Assembly: GCA_025200525.1 (NCBI GenBank)
Contig: CM045760.1
Coordinates: 44,783,932-44,847,931, forward strand
Direction of reading: 5' to 3'
DNA from: Camellia lanceoleosa
Lineage: Eukaryota > Streptophyta > Magnoliopsida > Ericales > Theaceae
Length of the DNA: 64,000 bases
The notes below the pieces were generated by a model. That model was not told the DNA's origin and did not search any database. It saw only the letters and a program-made list of their open reading frames with translations. Positions 21,727 to 32,587 of the stretch are shown piece by piece. A program made the position numbers and the translations under genes. Position 1 is the first letter of the stretch. The number at the start of each line of letters is the position of its first letter.

Positions 21727-24700
21727 CACGCAGTCCTATGCCATTTCGGTTTGAGAACATGTGGTTGCAACACGCGGGTTTTCTAGACCTGGTTCGTGGT
21801 TGGTGGAATAGCTACAAGGTTCGTGGTTCTCCTAGTTGTGTGTTGGCTCAAAAATTGAAGATGTTGAAAGTGGCCTTAAAAAATTGGAATAAGGACATGT
21901 TTGGTCGGCTAAAGGGCCAAAAAGCTGCAGTGGTGTCTTTATTTCAATCCTTTGATGAGATGGAGGTGCAAGCTGAGTTGCCTATTGATGCCGGTATTCG
22001 TAAGGAGGCGGCTAGACAAGATTTTGTTCGTATATCCCGTATGGAGGAGGTTTGTTTTCGTCAAAAGTCTCGATATTTGTGGTTAAAGGATGGGGATCGA
22101 AATACGAAATTCTTTCACCGTATGGCTAATGCTCATCAAAGGGTTAATCAGATTAGTAGGTTATGGGTGAATGGTCGGGAGTTGCACATCGATAGAGAGA
22201 TTAAGGACGGGGTAGTGGGTTTCTATCAGCATTTATTCCAGCCTCAAGAGGGGGTTTGGCGGCCGGGTTTGGAAGGTGTTCAGTTTGCTTCGATTTTGGG
22301 CGAGGATCAGGAGAGTCTGGAGCGAGCTTTTACAGAGGAGGAGGTGTTTGGAGCTTTGCGGGCTATGAGTGGGGATAAAGCCCCAAGTCCGGATGGTTTC
22401 ACTATGGCTTTCTTCCAGCATTGTTGGAGTGTGGTTAAGGGTGATATCATGGCAACTTTGGCGGATTTCCTGGTGTCTGGGCATTTTGAGAAAAGTTTCA
22501 ATGCAACATTTTTGGCTTTGATTTCGAAGAAAGGAGAGGTTGATGATATTCTGGATTTTAGGCCTATAAGTTTTTGGGGAGTGTGTATAAGTTACTGGCT
22601 AAAGTGTTGGCAAATCGTTTGCGAGGCATTTTATCGACTGTGGTGTCAGAGTCTCAGAATGCGTTTGTTGGGGGGAGGCAGATTTTAGATGCAGTTCTGG
22701 TTGCCAATGAGTGTGTGGATTCTCGGATTCGCCATGGGCGCCTTGGTTTGATTTGTAAACTGGATATTGAGAAAGCGTATGATAATGTTAACTGGGAGTT
22801 CCTCTTGTATGTAATGGATCGTATGGGCTTTGGTGCGAAGTGATGTCAGTGGATCAAGTTCTGTATCTCGACTGTGTGGATGTTGGTGTTGATTAATGGG
22901 ACTCCGACGGGCTTCTTACAGACTCATCGAGGCCTTCGGCAGGGGGATCCTTTGTCCCCCCTGCTATTTCTCTTAGTGATGGAGGCGTTGAGTCGTTTGT
23001 TGGATAAAGCTGTGTGCGAAGGCTTCTTAGAAGGTTTTGTTGTGGGGTCACTGGCAGGGGTTCCTTTGGGGGTTTCGCATTTGTTATATGCGGATGACGC
23101 CTTGATCTTCTGTGGTGCAGAAGCTGTGCAGGTTGATTATTTGCGTTGTGTTTTGCTTTGTTTTGAGGTGGTTTCGGGCCTTCGTGTTAACTTGCGGAAG
23201 TCGGAGCTCATTCCAGTGGGGGCGGTTGCTAGGTTACTTGTTATGGCTGCAGTTTTGGGGTGTAAGGTCTCAGTTTTGCCAGTGTCCTATTTGGGTCTGC
23301 CTTTAGGGGCTTCTTTTAAGGCAAAGAAGGTATGGGATGGAGTAGTGGAACGGGTCCAACGTCGTTTGGCAGGTTGGAAGTGCCAATATCTTTTGAAAGG
23401 CAGCCGTTTGACATTGCTTAAGAGTGTGTTGAGTAGTATTCCCACTTATTTCATGTCGGTCCATGTTATTCTAGTGTCAGTGGCACATCGGTTAGAAAAG
23501 CTTCAGAGGGATTTTTTGTGGGGGACTGGTGGTGATGATTTTAAGTATCATTTGGTTGATTGGGGTCAGGTTTGTCAACCCAAGCGAGTTGGAGGGCTGG
23601 GGTACATCGGTTGGTGACTTTTAACCGAGCTTTGTTAGGGAAGTGGCTTTGGCGTTTTGCTTTGGAGCCTTACAGATTGTGGCGGCAGGTGGTGGCGTCT
23701 AAATATGGGTTGGGCAGAGGGAGTTGGGTTTCTGGGTCTGTGACCTGTACTTATGGGTGCGGTTTATAGAAAGGTATTTGGTTGGGAAGGGTAGAGTTTT
23801 GGAAATGGATAAGGTTTAAGTGGGGGAGGGGAGTAGGGTGCGGTTTTAAAAAGACCTGTGGTGTGGGGAGTTGGTGTTGGAGACTTGTTTCCCGTTGATT
23901 TTTAATATTGCATTAGATCAAGATGCTTTGGTGGCTTCTTATTTGGATGGTGGGGGCGTGGTAGTTTGGGATGTTTAGTTACGGCGACAAGTTCATGATT
24001 GGGAAGTTGCTCAGTTGGTGGAGTTGTGGGGTTTTTTATATGGTCTGGGAACGATCGGGGTGGGCCCCGATGTATTGGTATGGAATAGGTTGGGGGCACA
24101 GGGGCGGTTTACTGTAGCCTCATTTTATCAGGGGTTGATGGGAGATGCTGGTTGGGTCTTCCCTTGGAAAAGTGTTTGGGTTCCGGGGTTCCGACTAAGG
24201 TTGCCTTTTTTATGTGGACGGTAGCTTTAGGTCGGAATCTTACTTTGGATAATTTGATGTGGCGGGGGCACATCCTTATGAATCGGTGTTGTATGTGTTG
24301 CGCAGATGCGGAGTCAGTGAATCATTTGTTTCTTCATTGCTCGGTGGCTTCGCATTTGTGGGGCTTCGTTTGTTCACTCTTTGGCCTTGCTTGGGTTCAG
24401 CCACAAGGAGTGTTTGATTTCCTTTGGGCTTGGCGGGGCGTTCGTCTTGGCCGGCGGCGGTGCTGAGTTTGATTATTGGCTTCGTTCTGCTTGATGTGGT
24501 TGCTTTGGTTGGAACGGAATCGTCGTACCTTCTTAGCGGTTTCTCATAGTGTTTCTTGGTTACAAAGTCGTCTTTTTATAGTTTTGTATAGTTGGTTGGA
24601 AGGGAGGGTCGATCCGGATTTATTTGAGTTTTTAGATTTTCTAGATGCGGTGATTGGTTAGTTCTGGTTTTCTTGGTTCCCTTTCTGGGTGGTTCTTTTG

Positions 24701-24765
24701 TATTGGTTGCATCGTCTTGATGCTTTTTTAATAAAATCTGCTTATTTATCAAAAAAAAAAAAAAA
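21727..24765 (+). mobile_element. 5'-truncated LINE (L1-like) in copia gag
   Basis: A 14-bp direct repeat, AAAAGAATCTGCAA, flanks the insertion (21713-21726 and 24766-24779). It ends in a poly-A tract after TTAATAAAATCTGCTTATTTATC. It is truncated on the 5' side and lacks ORF1 and the endonuclease. Taking it out rejoins copia gag at ESA|NLSTLSL. Confidence 0.92.
21730..24660 (+). pseudogene. LINE ORF2 fragment: reverse transcriptase and zf-RVT
   Basis: It starts within the linker before RT (FRFENMWLQHAGFLDLVRGW), then has KDGDRNTKFFHRMA, the RT blocks [18 protein letters not shown] and GLRQGDPLSPLLFLLVMEAL, and the catalytic YADDALIF near 23090. A zf-RVT segment follows (KVAFFMWTVALGRNLTLDNL, then CCMCCADAESVNHLFLHC). 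The frame is broken near 22572, at a TGA at 22841, near 23600 and at several points after. The intact protein would nick, prime and copy its own RNA. This copy is dead. Confidence 0.9.
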
Positions 24766-24779
24766 AAAAGAATCTGCAA

Positions 24780-25660
24780 ATTTATCAACTCTTAGTTTAC
24801 ATGAACTATAATGGGTTTCCTTCAAGTGGGTGAAGAGAAAATGAATAGATTTTCTGATCAGTTGGAGCAATCTTTTCAAACAAAGATGAATATGTCAGAG
24901 AATAAGGATGGAGGAAACAAGAAACAAAATCAAGGCAATCAATTTCAGAGAGGCCAATCTAATCGTGGCCACAGAAGAGGAGGAAAAAGGCATACTCAAT
25001 GGCCTGCAAGAGGTATATCACAATCTGAATCTCGCTGCAAATTTTGCAAGAATACTAATCATGGAAGCATGGACTGCCATTTCCAAAAATGCACAAGATG
25101 CAAGAATCCTAACCATCTTGGAAAAGATTGTTGGTTTCGTATAAAGGATGAAGCTAACTTTTCAGAAAAGCGTGAATCTTTAAACCAACAGTTCTATCCT
25201 TACATAAACGCTCAACAAGACGCACAAGACACGTGCTATATTGAAAGCAGATGCAGCAACCATATGACGGGAAACAGTAGCAGCTTTGTTAGCTTGGATG
25301 AAGGAGTAAAATCCTAAGTAAAGCTTGGAGATATGAAGGTTCAGAACATTAAAGGAAAGGGCACCATTGCTGTGCAAACAACGGGAGGTAACACCAAGCT
25401 AATCCATGACGTTTTTTATGTTCATAGTTTAACTCAAAATCTATTAAGGGTGGGGCCAATTGATACAAAAAAAAAGGATATTTGGTGAAATTTGATGAAG
25501 GTGAATGCACTACACTTGATAAGAAGGATAATAAGAAAATTGCTCGAATAAATATGGCCACCAATAATGTGTTTACTCTCACAATGCCAGTAAAGGCAAG
25601 CTATGCCTTAGACGCTGAAGACATGGATCAATACATGACATGGCATTTGAGATATAGTCT
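24780..25660 (+). pseudogene. copia B gag C-terminus, zinc knuckles and protease
   Basis: After the LINE, gag resumes with NLSTLSLHEL and, after a stop, MNRFSDQLEQSFQ. Two intact CCHC knuckles follow: CKFCKNTNHGSMDC and CTRCKNPNHLGKDC. The protease block reads CYIESRCSNHMTGN, so the active-site D-S-G has become E-S-R. A stop follows at about 25315, then YLVKFDEGECTTLD and TWHLRY. Coding similarity is lost after about 25660. Confidence 0.85.
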
Positions 25661-25916
25661 TTTGTCAACTTGTCTACAAACCAACCCAACCTGCCTATAT
25701 GTGTATGAAAAAATTACCTTGCACTTGCTTACAAGCAATCTCTCCTTAACCTTAATGCCATTAATCAGATGATACTCACCCCTTATTTTTATCGCTTATT
25801 TTATTTTTATTTTTTTTGCTTAATTTGATTCTTTTGTATATTATTTTGTGAAGTATGAGTTCGACTAACATCATATATTGATTAATATATTTGTTGTGTT
25901 GGGATGTGGAATAAAT

Positions 25917-25954
<38 letters not shown>

Positions 25955-27080
25955 AAATTAAAATATAGAAAAAAGATTAAAAAAATGAAGATGTTAAGGT
26001 TGTATGTTCAGACCTAAACCGACCCACACACACCCCTACTCAAGAGTCACATAATCATGTAAAGTTTCAAGTGATTGTGACTCTTGGGGCGTTGGCACAA
26101 TGCCGAGGGAGTTTTTTTTCCCACGCCCTTTTTTTTCTTCAATTGACATCATTATTCAATTCAGACTTTTTTTTTATTTTTGGCACACCACTCAATGCCC
26201 ATAGTCTTATCTTCAAGCGAACCTAACCCTTTCCCCTCTGCAACCCTCATCAGTGTAGCCCTCATGCTTGCGCAGCCCCTCCTGTCCCTGTTGCCCACTG
26301 CCTAACCCCCACCTCCTCCCCTGTTGTCCCCTCTCCATCGCCTGCACCTCCTTCTTCTTTTCCTTTATTAGGGGCTACTGAGGGGAGTTACGGTGGTGGG
26401 CAGGTAGCGGAATCACGATTATGTGACGATGGCGATAGCAATGGCTAGGGTTTTGTAGTGGCAAGGGTTGGTGGCTAGCAATGGTGGGGTTAGGAGGGAA
26501 GGTGTGTATCTTTTGTCCTTGATGGTAATTTGCTTGTGAGGCACAATCGTAATTAAAAACATAAAAAAATGGTGTGAACTAAGGAGGATGGTGTGTAGAA
26601 TCTCCTCAATGTCAAGGACCACCAAATAACTTCTCTAGCAACAGACCTTTTATCAGGGAAGTTTCCCGAGAGGTACAAAGATGTTACTTGCCAGGCATTC
26701 ATTTAGCCATCCAACCATCTTAAACCCACTTGGATGGAATTAATACAAATGGCTTAATATGCATGATGAATGCTGGACAATCCAAATCCAAATATGCCAA
26801 TCAAGCCAAGCTTATCAATTTCTTAGTATATATGATCAATTTACTATTCTATTATGAATTTTTTAATAAAATATTTTGATTTTTGAAACTAATTGGATAC
26901 TTTATTTTTTAATCAAATTTTAGGAGACCATAGTGCCAATTTTGCATACCTTTACTAGGGCAAATGCATGTCCAGCCAAACTTATTATAGAATTTGTAGT
27001 TGTTATATATTTGTTAGGATCTTTCTACAATATATTTCATGGTGAACTTAATTACATTTGGTTTTGCATCTTTAAAACAG
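25661..27080. other. intron remainder, no gene seen
   Basis: It holds a poly-T run of about 29 bases (25919-25947), a C-rich segment with CCTCCCC and CCCCTCTCC words (26220-26350) and AT-rich sequence. The short frames have no domain features. Confidence 0.55.
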
Positions 27081-27174
27081 CCATGGAAGCATCAACTTCT
27101 TCTGAGGTTAACTTTCAGATTCCAGCCATTCCATCTGGAGATGACGTCAAATCAACCGTCTCAGGTTTTACAAT
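27081..27174 (+). pseudogene. host gene exon 2
   Basis: The acceptor TTTAAAACAG precedes CC-ATG. The block reads MEASTSSEVNFQIPAIPSG and then DDVKSTVSGFT, and ends at AT before a strong donor, GTAAGTTAG. Codon content is plainly protein-like compared with its surroundings. If exon 1 is wrong, this ATG could be the start. Confidence 0.65.
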
Positions 27175-27299
27175 GTAAGTTAGTAGAAAAATATTGGGTT
27201 AAGAAGTATTCTTATGCAGGTTTTATTTATTTATTTGTGTAGTTTTATGTTTACAATTTGTCTATGAAAGGCAAAAGAATATTCATCTATGTTCTTTTT

Positions 27300-27455
27300 C
27301 TACTTATTAATCCGCATGTGTTGTGCTCAGTGTTTCATTTTTATCCCAAGTCCAGATAAAGAGGTTTGTGTAGCGTGGAAATCCCTGTGATATCTCTCAC
27401 TAGCATTTTTCATCAATAAAGTGCTCTTTTTTGCTAATTAAAAAAAATAATAATA
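27300..27455 (+). repeat. possible LINE 3'-end fragment
   Basis: CATCAATAAAGTGCTCTTTT followed by TTGCTAATT and an A-rich tail resembles the 3' ends of the LINEs at 48881 and 56272 (AATAAA..TTTGCTGATC-An). It is only a short tail piece inside intron 2, with no clear TSD. Confidence 0.35.
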
Positions 27456-27640
27456 ATTTATTCTTCAATAGTTCTCGTATTTTACATATATATATATACA
27501 ATTTTCTATACATTCAGAGAGTAAAAGAAATGTTTCAGAATGCGGTTTTGTTTTGCACTAGTTGATTTGGGTTCCCTTGCCTAGTTCGGATATGAATGCT
27601 TCTGATCTTACTACTATCTATCATATGACACCTTGTACAG

Positions 27641-27890
27641 TTCTTTTCAATCTGAAGCTGGATCAAAAGTCGGTTCACTTCCATTGATTTCAAGCCTTGA
27701 TGGTCTAGGAAAGCTGCAATCTGTTAAAGGAATGACTATCCAAAAAGCTTTTGGAATGTTGGACGTTTTGAAACAATTGTTCTTCTCTTGCACTTGGACA
27801 CGATCCATTTCCCACTTGGGATTGCATTAACTCTTGAATCACGTCCTAAAAGGCATTATGCTTTCAATGATGAGAAGCAATTAATGATGT
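27641..27890 (+). pseudogene. host gene exon 3, frameshifted
   Basis: The acceptor TTGTACAG is followed by a phase that completes exon 2. It reads SFQSEAGSKVGSLPLISSLD and KLQSVKGMTIQKAFGMLDVL, and reaches a stop at 27828-27830. A second frame from about 27785 reads TIHFPLGIALTLESRPKRH and then YAFNDEKQLMM, so one small indel near 27780 has shifted the frame. Possible donors are GTGAGG or GTACAC near 27888. The link to exon 4 is unresolved, and an exon may be missing between them. Confidence 0.6.
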
Positions 27891-27894
27891 GAGG

Positions 27895-28256
27895 TACACT
27901 CACAACTAATGTTTTAAATAGCACAACAAAGGTATTGGATGACGCGGCTGTAAAAATTTAAAAATCATCCGCTATAAAAAGAACTGGCCTGACTTGTCAT
28001 CTCTGAATTGGGTCACAAGTTAGCTATGAAGTGATACATATCACTAACCAGTCGATATGCATGTGATTTTATTCCCTCTGCTATACCGGAGTCGGTATTA
28101 GAGGCCATCAAAACAATTCGTATCAGCCGGTATTGGTATATATCATTCAATATTTAAAATAATTTATAGGACCAAGTTGCTTATCTTTTTCTTGAAAAAA
28201 AAAGTATGATTTGGGTTTGAATAGAAAGAATGAAAGACTCTTAGTAAATCACGCAG
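27895..28256. other. intron, no feature seen
   Basis: This is intron sequence with no coding frame. It contains GCCGGTATTGGTATATATC and similar words found in the dispersed repeats near 53350. Confidence 0.5.
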
Positions 28257-28679
28257 AAGGTTCTGAAAAGTAATTGCGGTCGCCATAATCGTGGCGGTGA
28301 CGCGATTGCGAGGTGTAAAAGCCGTAGCATAACGGTTGCGGTAACCGAAACTGTGAATTTTTTTATTTTTCGCACAATTTGAAAAAAGCTTACTAATACT
28401 TATATTTTTTTTTCCATGATCATATTTATTGGGTTTAAAATAAATATTGATCAATTTTTGTAAATTTTTAAGTATGATCCAATATATTTTATATTTTTAA
28501 ATTATTAGAAACTGAGTTTTTTACATTTTATTTTATTAATTAATGACTTTATATTATACAAAAAATCAATCACTAATTAATATATATAAGATTAACAATG
28601 ACAACAGTAAGAAAACAAATAAGAGCCTAAATATATATATATATATATTTTAATCAAGCCAAGTACATAATGACCACAC

Positions 28680-28726
<47 letters not shown>
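28680..28726 (+). repeat. (TTA)n microsatellite
   Basis: About fifteen perfect TTA units. Confidence 0.95.
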
Positions 28727-29074
28727 TTCAAACAATATATAGATAGACACACAAACAAAATCGTTGAGTGATCGCAGCTGAATAGAATAGCATAGGTCTT
28801 ACATGTTCAACAAATCAATAACATGTTCTTTATCTTTCCTCTTCTCTCTCTCTATCTTTTGCTCCTCCATCTTCTCTCTTTATCTTTCCTTTTCTCTCTA
28901 TCCCTTTTTCTCCATTTTTAGCTTTTTTTTTTTTGTGTGTTTTTTTGAAAGATGCAGTTCGGAACCGTTACGTAACGGTGTGTAAAAGACCGTTATGGCA
29001 CCGTTACGACCGCTACAATTGACACACCTGTGAATTTCAATCACACTGCAAAAGTGGCCGTTAAGGGTGGCAGT

Positions 29075-29559
29075 GGCCCCGTTTGGTGTAGCTGTTAAAA
29101 CAGCTTATAGATTATAACTTAACAGATTATAGATTATGACTTTAATCAGAAGTTGTTAATCTGTTTGGTGTAGCTGTTGGATTATAGATTTAAGTTGCTA
29201 AGTAGTGTTTGTTAAATAAGCTGTGAAATAGCTTTTTCAATTAATTTTTATTTTTTATTTGTCTACATTTCTCATAAAAATAATAATAATAATCTATAGT
29301 CCATTTGAGTCTTTTTCTATTTTTAAAAAAATAAAAAATAAAAAAATTTAAGAGTATAACCATAAATTAACATGTCCACAGCAGAAGCTGATAATCAAAA
29401 GTAAGGGGTGAACAGCTTCTCAGAATCAACTTTTTTGAGTTAAAATAAACTGTTAGAATCAGAAGCTGTTTAAAATAAGTTTAATCAAACAGTCCAAAAT
29501 AACTTTTTCAAAGCTAAAAGCCATAAGTTGGCTCTGAAAAGCTGAAACAAACACCCCCA
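29075..29559. mobile_element. hAT-like MITE
   Basis: The left end GGCCCCGTTTGGTGTAGCTG and the right end, complement CTGGGGGTGTTTGTTTCAGC, are typical hAT MITE ends. Subterminal AAGCTG/CAGCTT words repeat inward. No transposase is present. It sits inside the preceding TIR element. Confidence 0.6.
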
Positions 29560-29747
29560 GTAACCACCACAACCGTTATGTGTGGCCGCTTTTTAAAACC
29601 TTGATCGCACACAAAAATATTATTGGCTGATCATTTGAATCATTTAATCATGTGACAAGGAGCTTAATGTTTTAAGCAGTTATTGTCATGAACATTCTTT
29701 TCATCAATTTATGTCCTCTAAATCTATTCGGCCCATTTTGTATGTAG

Positions 29748-29819
29748 AATGTGGTGAAGGTTGTAGCAACTCATGAAGAGATGTGGAATGCTTTTCTAAA
29801 CGTTAATGAAGTACAGGAA
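29748..29819 (+). pseudogene. host gene exon 4, left half
   Basis: After the acceptor TTTTGTATGTAG it reads NVVKVVATHEEMWNAFLNVN and then EVQ, and is cut by the LINE within GAAGTACAGGAA. The right half resumes at 44590 with FKQQLMT in the same frame. Confidence 0.7.
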
Positions 29820-29973
29820 AGGACCGAAAAATTTTCTCTCTCTAAAATGAGAGCGCTCTCTGCCTACTGGTAGTTCTTAGGGTTTATCTCTTGGTGTCTC
29901 TCTTTAGTTTTCTTTACTTGTGGGTGGTCTTGTATAGCTTCGTCGGTCGACTAAAGGTGACTTTAGCTGGAGT

Positions 29974-31640
29974 ATGAAGTCTTTCGAGATGCCGGAGGTC
30001 ACGGATGAGTGTGAGGATGTTTTACACTGGTGTCTAGTAAGGAAGGTTCTTGCTCCCAAAATCTTGAACAAACCAGCTGTTAATAAAATCCTTCTTGCTG
30101 CTTGGAAGACCAGAGCAGGTGTATCTATTACTCCTTGGAAGGAGAACATCTATCTCTTTTAGTTTGAAGATTTGGAGGATCGTTCTACGGTCCTCTTGGA
30201 GGCCCCGTGGTCCGTTATGGGAAGTCTTTTGGTCCTTCAGATGCTGCAGCTGGGGATGGCCATAAATGATTTGGATTTTCGATAGAGCCTTTTTTGGGTT
30301 CAGGTTCATGGTCTACTGTTCGAAAAAAATGACTCGTGCTCATGGGGAGGTTATCGGCAATAGGATAGGCAGATTAGTTGAGGTTGAAGCTTCCTCAGAC
30401 AGCCTTCTTATACATCGTAGCTTTTTGAGGCTACGTATCGAGGTTGATGTTACTAAACCTCTGCTACAGGGGTTCATTCTGTATCGCTGTGATAGCTCGG
30501 GGCCAATTAGGGATGGTGTCAAAGTTTATTATAAGTATGAGAAACTGACTAAGTTTTGTTACGCTTGTGGTCGCATTGGGCATGATAACTTGTCCTGTAA
30601 ATTTGTATCACGGGAGGAGGGTCGCAACTCTGGCTATGGTCCAAATCAAAGAACAGGGCTTGCTAGAAGCGTGACCTCGCTTCACAGCCAGAATGCGAGA
30701 CCTTTGGAGAAGCTTTATGTTGGTCGGGATAAGTCTATGCAACCTATGAGTATTCTGCTAGGCTCTGCGGCAGCACGTTCGAATAGGGACGAAGGGGTTG
30801 CAGTGAGTGGGTTAGCTGCACCCAGCTCGCATAACTTGGATGAGAACGTGGAGGTACGATCAGTACGAAATAGGGTAGTGGAATTGGGGGCTACAGATTT
30901 TTTTCAATCTGAGGTCCAACGCCCATGCACATCCAGTTCTCCTCTAGAACCTTCATCTTTACTGGACCCCTTCTCGCATGCCTTAAATCTGGTACGTGGA
31001 CCATCTCACATTTGCAATTTAAATCTTGGGCCAGCTGAAAGTGGTAGGCGTGAACCATACAAATTTGGGCCCCCTTATGGAGAATTCGGTGTTGAGGCCT
31101 AAAGCCTCATATTTTGTAACAGAGCCCTTTGAAATTGTTTCTTCTATTTCACAGCCCAAGGTTAACATGCCTTATTCTAACTTAAGTGTGGAGGAACTTA
31201 GTTCCAACCCAAGTCCTGAGAGGCCAAGGCCCAGTGACTCCCTTATAGACTCAAGTATTTCCCAGGTGTTCACCTGTCTATCTCTGAAGAGGCCGCTCAG
31301 TGAGGAGGACCTGCGTGACCATGTGCCGCTGAAAAAATTGAAGGAGGCTGATTCAGATATAGATGATGTTGTAGCTGACCCCAAGGCTTTGTGTGTTTTT
31401 ACTCGAAAGCCAAAACCAAGGGCTCTATCTCAGAGAGGAAGTCGTTTGAAGAAGGTCCCCCTTGTTGAGATCCCAATTCAGACTGCAGTCACTGCTGTTA
31501 TTCCGAGCCCAGGGGGTGTTGTGCCCATGGGTGTGGTTTCTTTGGCGGATAATGATGTTGCACAAAGGTTCTTGGCTTGTTTTCGAACTTGGCCGTCGGA
31601 GAGGTGGATACGTCTGGTAATAACAAAAGGTTGGTGGTAG
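29974..31640 (+). pseudogene. LINE ORF1, nucleic-acid binding protein
   Basis: It starts MKSFEMPEVTDE and carries the DUF4283-type block VLAPKILNKPAVNKILLAAW, then, after a TAG at 30160, FEDLEDRSTVLLEAPWSVMG. A frameshift near 30265 follows. The CCHC zinc knuckle is CYACGRIGHDNLSC (30555-30600). A proline- and serine-rich tail runs to 31640 after a further frame change near 31090. The protein would coat the LINE RNA in the RNP. It is inactive here. Confidence 0.85.
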
Positions 31641-32587
31641 TTGACCCCAAACAGCCACAAGATTCATGTTAATTATCAGCTGGAACTGTCAGGCGTTAGA
31701 CCGTCCCTTGACAGTCCAGGTCTTACGAGGGTTATATACAACCCATCGGCCTTCGGTGATCTTTTTAATGGAGACAAAGAATAAGAGAGCCAAGCTGGAT
31801 TGAATCAAGCAGAGCCTCAACTTTCCAAATAGTTGTTATGTTGATCCTATCGGCACCTTTGGCGGTCTAGGCCTCTGGTGGATGGATGGGGGTAGTGGTA
31901 GATATCCGGTCTAAATCCCAAAATATTTTTCGGTGTATTTTTTCGCCAATGGCAGGAAGGAGTTGGGCTACCTGTTTTATTTATGCCCCTCCTCGACGGC
32001 GGGAAAGGAGAGCTTTCTGGAAATACTTATGTGATATGGCTACGGAGATGCACTATCCGTGGTTATGTGTTGGTGACTTCAACCAAGTGGGTTCTGTTTT
32101 GGAGAAGCAAGGTGGCCGGGAATGTCATGCCTCTCAGCTTAGTGACTTTCAAGATATGGTTTCGAATTGCAATCTGGTAGATTTGGGCTTTAAAGGGAAT
32201 GCTTTTACTTGGTCTAACAACCAGGAGGGTGAGAATCGTGAGAGATTAGACTGGGCCTTGGCTACGGTTGAGTGGAGAGACCTATACCCGAATGCCCAAG
32301 TTTTCCATGATATTTGTTTCGGCTCGGATCATTGTCCATTGGTACTTAATTGTTGTGTCCCTCTTGCTCGAGTGCCTAAAAGATTTCATTTTGAAACTTT
32401 GTGGACCATTGGCCCAGCATGTGCAGCTACTATTCAATCGAAGTGGGATAAGGATCAAGCAGGCTCTCAGATGTTCAAACTTGTGCAAAAGTTAAAAAAA
32501 AGCCAACGGAGTTTATGGGCTTGGAGTGCCAAGGAGTTTGATAATGGGAGAAGGCGTATTGAAAATCTTCGGGGTCAGATAGCCCAC

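Larger units (their letters stand above)
18727..25660 (+). mobile_element. decayed Ty1/copia element B with nested insertions
   Basis: The order is 5' LTR (18727-19226), PBS, leader, gag, two zinc knuckles and protease. It breaks off soon after the GAG-pre-integrase start (TWHLRY near 25640), so integrase, reverse transcriptase and the 3' LTR are missing. A CACTA transposon sits in its leader and a LINE in its gag. Both have target duplications, so both arrived after this element. It lies in the host gene intron, same strand. Confidence 0.85.
28257..29602. mobile_element. TIR element with GCGGYC-rich ends
   Basis: The left end AAGGTTCTGAAAAG..GCGGTCGCC and the right end (complement AAGGTTTTAAAAAGCGGCCAC) are inverted. 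Both ends carry CCGTTA/TAACGG words. Inside are a (TTA)n run (28680-28726), a TA run near 28634 and a smaller MITE. No TSD was found. Confidence 0.5.

Noticed and set aside
26419..26625. Minus-strand ORF in the C-rich intron segment
   Set aside because: Short, featureless and compositionally biased.
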